Origin: Perkinsus olseni
Taxonomy: Eukaryota > Perkinsozoa > Perkinsida
Length of the DNA: 64,000 nucleotides
Assembly (NCBI GenBank): GCA_013115125.1
Contig: JABANN010000072.1
Coordinates: 16,912 to 80,911, forward strand
Reading direction: 5' to 3'
Shown here: positions 60,139 to 64,000 of the stretch, in pieces
Layout of the letters: each line of letters starts with the position of its first letter
Position numbering within the stretch: position 1 is the first letter of the stretch
Notes under the pieces: generated by a model
What the model was told of the DNA's origin: nothing
Seen by the model: the letters and a program-made list of their open reading frames with translations, nothing else
Database searches by the model: none
Program-made: the position numbers and the translations under genes

Positions 60139-62242
60139 TAGGTGTTGGCTCGCGCCATCGCTCTGATAGCTGCTGCCGCTTCCAAGCTTCATGGCGCGGA
60201 GAGGCTGCTTATGGTCAAGTTGAATCCAGTAAGACGATACACTGTATTCTCTCCGTTACGGACTGTATTCGGAATAATTACAGTCCGTAACGGAGAGAAT
60301 ACAGTATTCCCATTTTATGATATAAAGCCAAAATTTCAATTGCGACCATTCCTACTCCGTCACGACGACTTCTGAGTCGTGGTAGGTCTCTATACCCTCC
60401 TCGGGCAGGAAGAAGGGGAAAGTTGCGAGTAGACGACAGGACGTCATGTATGGGCTAGTGAGAGCATCATCGGACCCGACGCTATCGGCAGCTCTGGACG
60501 CTCAGGGCACCTCCTCATACTATAACGATGGCAACAATCACGCCAACTTGGTTGAGGCCGGCGATCTCACGAGGACGGAGGCCTCCGCGTTTGGAAACGG
60601 CGGCCCCGGGAGTCTTTCAGGCAACTCCCAGTCCCCTTGCCTTTGCATCAGTAAGGGGGCTTGCTTAGTGAGGTCTCATCGAAGGTTGCGCCTCTCACCA
60701 CGGTGCTATTGGATTCAGGCAAGCTGGGCGTGACACACGGGGTCAGCGGTCTCCTGGTGGATGCGATTGTGCGCCATCCCTCGAAGGTAGGTATCCATCG
60801 AGGCATCTCATTGTCTGTCATGGGCAACTTGTTAAATATACTTTGAAGCTTGCATCGAACGGAATTGGGATTGTTTCCAATCGGGATTTTCTTGAATCAG
60901 CAGTTGCCGTCGAAACCATCGGTGGTGCCCTTCATAGAACCTTGCTTGGAATACCATCTCGTAACGTACTCAGACTTGTTTCCAATATCTTTGATAGATC
61001 AGGAATGCTATCGATCCAGGCTTACAGACACTGCTCTTCTCGCCGAAAGTCTTCGCAATGCCAACTGATTGTCTCGTGGTGATCAGGCGGAAGTTGTTGT
61101 CCCTTGCCTGGAGGCATTGGTGGACCTCTGGAAAGTCTCTTCCTCGTTGGTTGGGGACCTCAATGTCGTGAAGGATGCTGTCCGGTCATCGGGTGATCAG
61201 CAGATTCTCTACCGAGTGCGTGATGCCCCTCTGGTTTTCCTCATCTTGATAGCCATCATAGCGTGGAGGCTTTGCTTTTCCCTGTGCCATGGTATGCCTA
61301 TACCCCCTCATTATTACCAATTTCTCGGTCACCCGTCTCCGCTCGGCAGATGGATTTCATAGCCCGCCTGAGTGGCCCAGTTGTCAGGCGACAGAAGCCT
61401 GCCCCGGTCTCATGAAGGACACGTGCTTAAGGATTCGCAGTATCATATCAGAAAGCTCCACAGCGGGGGAAGTTTTCCGGTGCGTGAAAGTCGACAGGAA
61501 AGGTATCAATCGAAGCGGCCAATTTTCGAGGTCTCGTGAGCCGCTGCAAAGGGAAGGTGAGAACGGTTTGGCGAGCCCTGCCGAGAGCGTCGGACAACGG
61601 GCCACTCGCAGTAGTCTAGACGGATTGGACGTGGAGGCATTGAAAGCTTCGGTAGGTATACCCTTTGGTAAGAGCGACTCGTCTCAATGCAGAGAGTGGG
61701 CCTCGATGAGACCCTCTTTTTGACCCATCGCAAGGAGCCATACTCGTAGCTGACCATCCTGAGTCCTCGATCTGCGAGAACCTGAGTTCTTCGAAGGAAA
61801 AGTGTCTTCCTGCATTTCCCATAAAATCTGCGCACTCTACCTCTGGGTCGGAGTAGACTTGTGCAAATAACTTTCGTACTTCCCCCGCCCATCCACGCCC
61901 CTCTGCTTGATCTCCTCCCAGCTTGACTCATTTTCCCCACTCACTCTCTAGCAGAGGATGGGAGAGTCCGCCGCTCTCCGTCGATGAGGGGATGTCAGAT
62001 TCATCGGACCCTCGTGGAGCTCGGTGGTCACGAGGGCTACATAAGGAGCATTGAAGCAGAGGCTGAGGCAACCGAGGATGCAGCACTTGCCCGCCTCCTT
62101 GTGAACGCACGCTTGGAAGTCCCAGAGGAGGTCATCCGGTTCGACAGCTCGGCTGCCGCAAACTTTTTCTCAGGACGCGCCGGCAGTTGTTGAGCGTATC
62201 CTTGAGGTCGAGAAGACTCCACTGGCATTGAGGCATCGCGTG
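60139..62242 (+). CDS. Multi-exon, mainly helical protein, not recognised
   Basis: Exons include 60139-60230 (VLARAIALIAAAASKLHGAE), about 60420-60638 (YGLVRASSDPTLSAALDAQG), 60670-60786 (EVSSKVAPLTTVLLDSGKLG), about 60999-61065 (RLTDTALLAESLRNAN), about 61087-61230 (AEVVVPCLEALVDLWKVSSS), about 61500-61650, about 61955-62165 (VELGGHEGYIRSIEAEAEAT) and 62174-62242 (DAPAVVERILEVEKTPLALR). A 38-nt intron fits between the second and third exons. Alternating helical hydrophobic stretches recall HEAT or armadillo-type repeats, a weak inference. A possible further exon lies near 62.55 kb. Start and end are not fixed. Confidence 0.45.
60241..60305. repeat. Perfect inverted repeat, 27-bp arms
   Basis: Arms 60241-60267 and 60279-60305 (starting ACTGTATTCTCTCCGTTACG) are exact complements around an 11-base loop. 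It begins about ten bases after the donor of the first intron of the 60139 gene. Confidence 0.97.
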
Positions 62243-63352
62243 GTAAGATTATTACTACGACGAAATGGCAGTAGTAATATCGTTTGAAGCCGGTCGGGTA
62301 TTTTTCAAGGCATTCCGTTCCGAGTGAGCTGGCGCTGCTGAGGGTCAACGATGAGTCGTGACTATCATCACATTGCTCCCTTCGGTCGATCTTGGATACA
62401 GCATGTGTGTTCCGCCAGGCACATCATTTCCGAGGAGGTGGAGGAGAGCTTGCCGAGGAGCATCGAGATGGGTGCTTGCCGCCGAGGCTGCGAGAGCTCG
62501 CGGTCAAGATAGAGCATGAGAATCAGCCCACACGGTGAATTTCCCGAAGGTGTCTGTGAGCGTTGGAACAGCGTTCGGATGCTATGTGGCGGAGGAATCT
62601 TCAGGTGCACTCAGGGAGACGACAGATTGCAAGGTGCGTCACGGTCTTTTTGCCATGTCCATCAGCTGAGCATTGCTGGTCTCCTCTCACGTATTTCTAT
62701 CGGGCTTTGGTTGTAGTAGTAGGGCGTGCATTAACCCTTGGGATCTTTTCTGTGGTACATGGAGGCTACAGCTTGCTCGAGTCGGAAGTGCCATGAAGTG
62801 CGATTTGTTAAGAGACTGCAGAAGCGAAATACGAGCGGAGGTTCTGTGGCACTTGTAGTGTACTGCAGTGGAACGCAATGAGCTGATGAAACCGTAATCG
62901 GCTGCAAGTTGAAGATGCTGAGAATTTACGGATTCTCGCGAGATTCTATAAAAGACATCAAGTATCTTGAACGAATATGCACCGGGTGATGTACGCAACT
63001 GTTAGCTTGACACACTCGGTTCATGAGACCACCCGCGTTGCGGGTCAGCTAGACTCCAATATCAGTAGAGAGCGCATTCCCGATTCTGACACCCCTAGCT
63101 AGAACCCCCGGAGATAGCAAGGTATAGTTGAACTCTCCTTGCTTTCACGGGTCGGCATGTTTGATATACTTGAATGATGATTCTGGTGCAAGCTGTGTTT
63201 ACGTACACGCCTGCACGCAAGCGCACCATTGCCCAGTGGTCTGGAACGACTAAGGCAGGCACTGTCTGCAAGCGCTGACGGAAAGGATGAACCCTGTCTC
63301 AGCACAATCTGCAGTTTACTCTAGGAAATTAACTTGAACCCTTACCAACTGA
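62243..63352. other. Mostly non-coding stretch before the exonuclease gene
   Basis: May hold one or two last exons of the preceding gene (62.4-62.65 kb). The rest shows no supported exon or recognised repeat. Confidence 0.35.
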
Positions 63353-64000
63353 ATGAAAGAATACGACGGGTTCGGCGGGGAGATATACGTTGTGGAGGGC
63401 GAAGATGACGTGCCCTCTGTCAAGGACAAGCTGTGAGAGAGGGAGGGCTTCCTGCTCCATCCGTCTCTCTCGTCGGTTCCATCGCCCAATGCGAATTACC
63501 TTTTGACAGCAGTGCCGTTGAGTACCGAAGCCCGATTCGCGCTGACGTGAGTGATTCGCACTGTATGGTGGTTGGCAACCACTGGTTGCACGATCGGGAG
63601 AATAATCAATGGGAACTGGATGGTTGCTCGCTCTCCAGGTGCGGTCATCCTTTCGTCGGCATCGACTTCGAGTGGAACGAAGGGGAAAGTAACCCTCTGG
63701 TCTCACTGGTAGGTCCCGTTGTCTATTTTAACTTTTCCACGGTCTTTCGGAACGTTGGCATGAACCTATTGATGAACCATCTGATAGTCATTCTACATCG
63801 ATTCGTGCATAAATCCCACAAGAACTGAGCTCATTGGGGAACTGGTCCGGTACTGGCGTAGAAGTGTGAACTCGCTCATCCACATTCGGTGACGTTATTC
63901 ACCGTAGAGCCGTTGGCAGGTACAGATTGCAACTACGAGGCTTGCTGTGTTATTTCGAATTGATACCGAAAGCCCGGCATTGCATCCCGTGGCTAAGTCA
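63353..64000 (+). CDS. DEDD-type 3'-5' exonuclease domain protein, 5' part (continues past window)
   Basis: These domains degrade RNA or DNA from the 3' end using two metal ions held by four acidic residues. The start is placed at ATG 63353 (MKEYDGFGGEIYVVEGEDDV). A coding stretch ending STEARFALT joins exon 63639-63708 in phase, giving CGHPFVGIDFEWNEGESNPL; D and E of GIDFEW are motif I of the family. Exon 63920 to the window edge continues in phase 0 as VQIATTRLAVLFRID, the expected next strand (S-L-x-Q-I-A-T). Motifs II and III lie outside. A stop separates the first 27 codons from the STEARF stretch, so an intron whose limits were not resolved must lie there, or the start is elsewhere. 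Resemblance is to the WRN/EXD2/Mut-7 exonuclease group. Confidence 0.75.

Noticed and set aside
60651-60669. 18-19 nt intron GTAAGG...TTAG in the 60139 gene
   Set aside because: It does not restore the downstream frame. A 38-nt intron with donor GTCCCC does, and matches the smallest introns elsewhere in the window.

Overview
The window is nuclear DNA of a protist with intron-dense genes on both strands. No bacterial operons, rRNA genes, CRISPR arrays, retroelements or virus-like elements were recognised. Introns are GT-AG; many are only 38-50 nt and the rest mostly under 500 nt. Short introns, about 50% GC, and large modular secreted protein families of unfamiliar type suggest an alveolate, most likely Perkinsus (Perkinsozoa). 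That assignment is inference from style, since no marker gene fixes the taxon. Gene models were built by eye from open frames, GT/AG sites, matching intron phase and family motifs.

Layout. 1-6089 (+): 3' part of a large modular secreted or surface protein with a hydrophobic C-terminal tail. 6816-8537 and 9717-11969 (-): two tandem paralogues of a secreted protein family built from a repeated ~160-residue cysteine-containing module; the second carries two apparent frameshifts. 12904-15259 (-): DRE2/CIAPIN1 (anamorsin), a cytosolic Fe-S assembly factor. 16119-19682 (-): nuclear protein with a zinc-finger-like segment, basic region and PHD finger. 19853-20354 (-): C-terminal part of a P/Q-rich protein. 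20626-38991 (-): one ~18 kb gene for a UBR1/2-type N-recognin E3 ubiquitin ligase, from start codon through UBR box to the conserved C-terminal domain. 41925-46997 (+): DDX3/DED1-type DEAD-box helicase, almost fully resolved. 48159-50024 (+): AlkB-type (ALKBH6-like) dioxygenase. 50087-52861 (+): unknown protein with a PDZ-like segment. 53915-54196 (+): small acidic secreted protein. 55829-58261 and 60139-62242 (+): multi-exon genes of unknown function. 63353 to the edge (+): start of a DEDD 3'-5' exonuclease.

The most notable non-genic signal is in the introns. A ~17-bp near-palindromic motif (AATTTCGTGGCGCGCGA) occurs about nine times, mostly inside introns, and makes up the core of two 44-45 nt introns. 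Separately, decayed tRNA-like sequences (box B, GGTTCRAATCCC) lie in introns of at least three genes; one 80-nt intron of the DEAD-box gene is tRNA-like from end to end. Together these suggest tRNA-derived mobile DNA that became, or spread as, introns. The 53-60 kb region also carries a dispersed ~105-bp repeat family, a 29-bp minisatellite and a perfect 27-bp inverted repeat.
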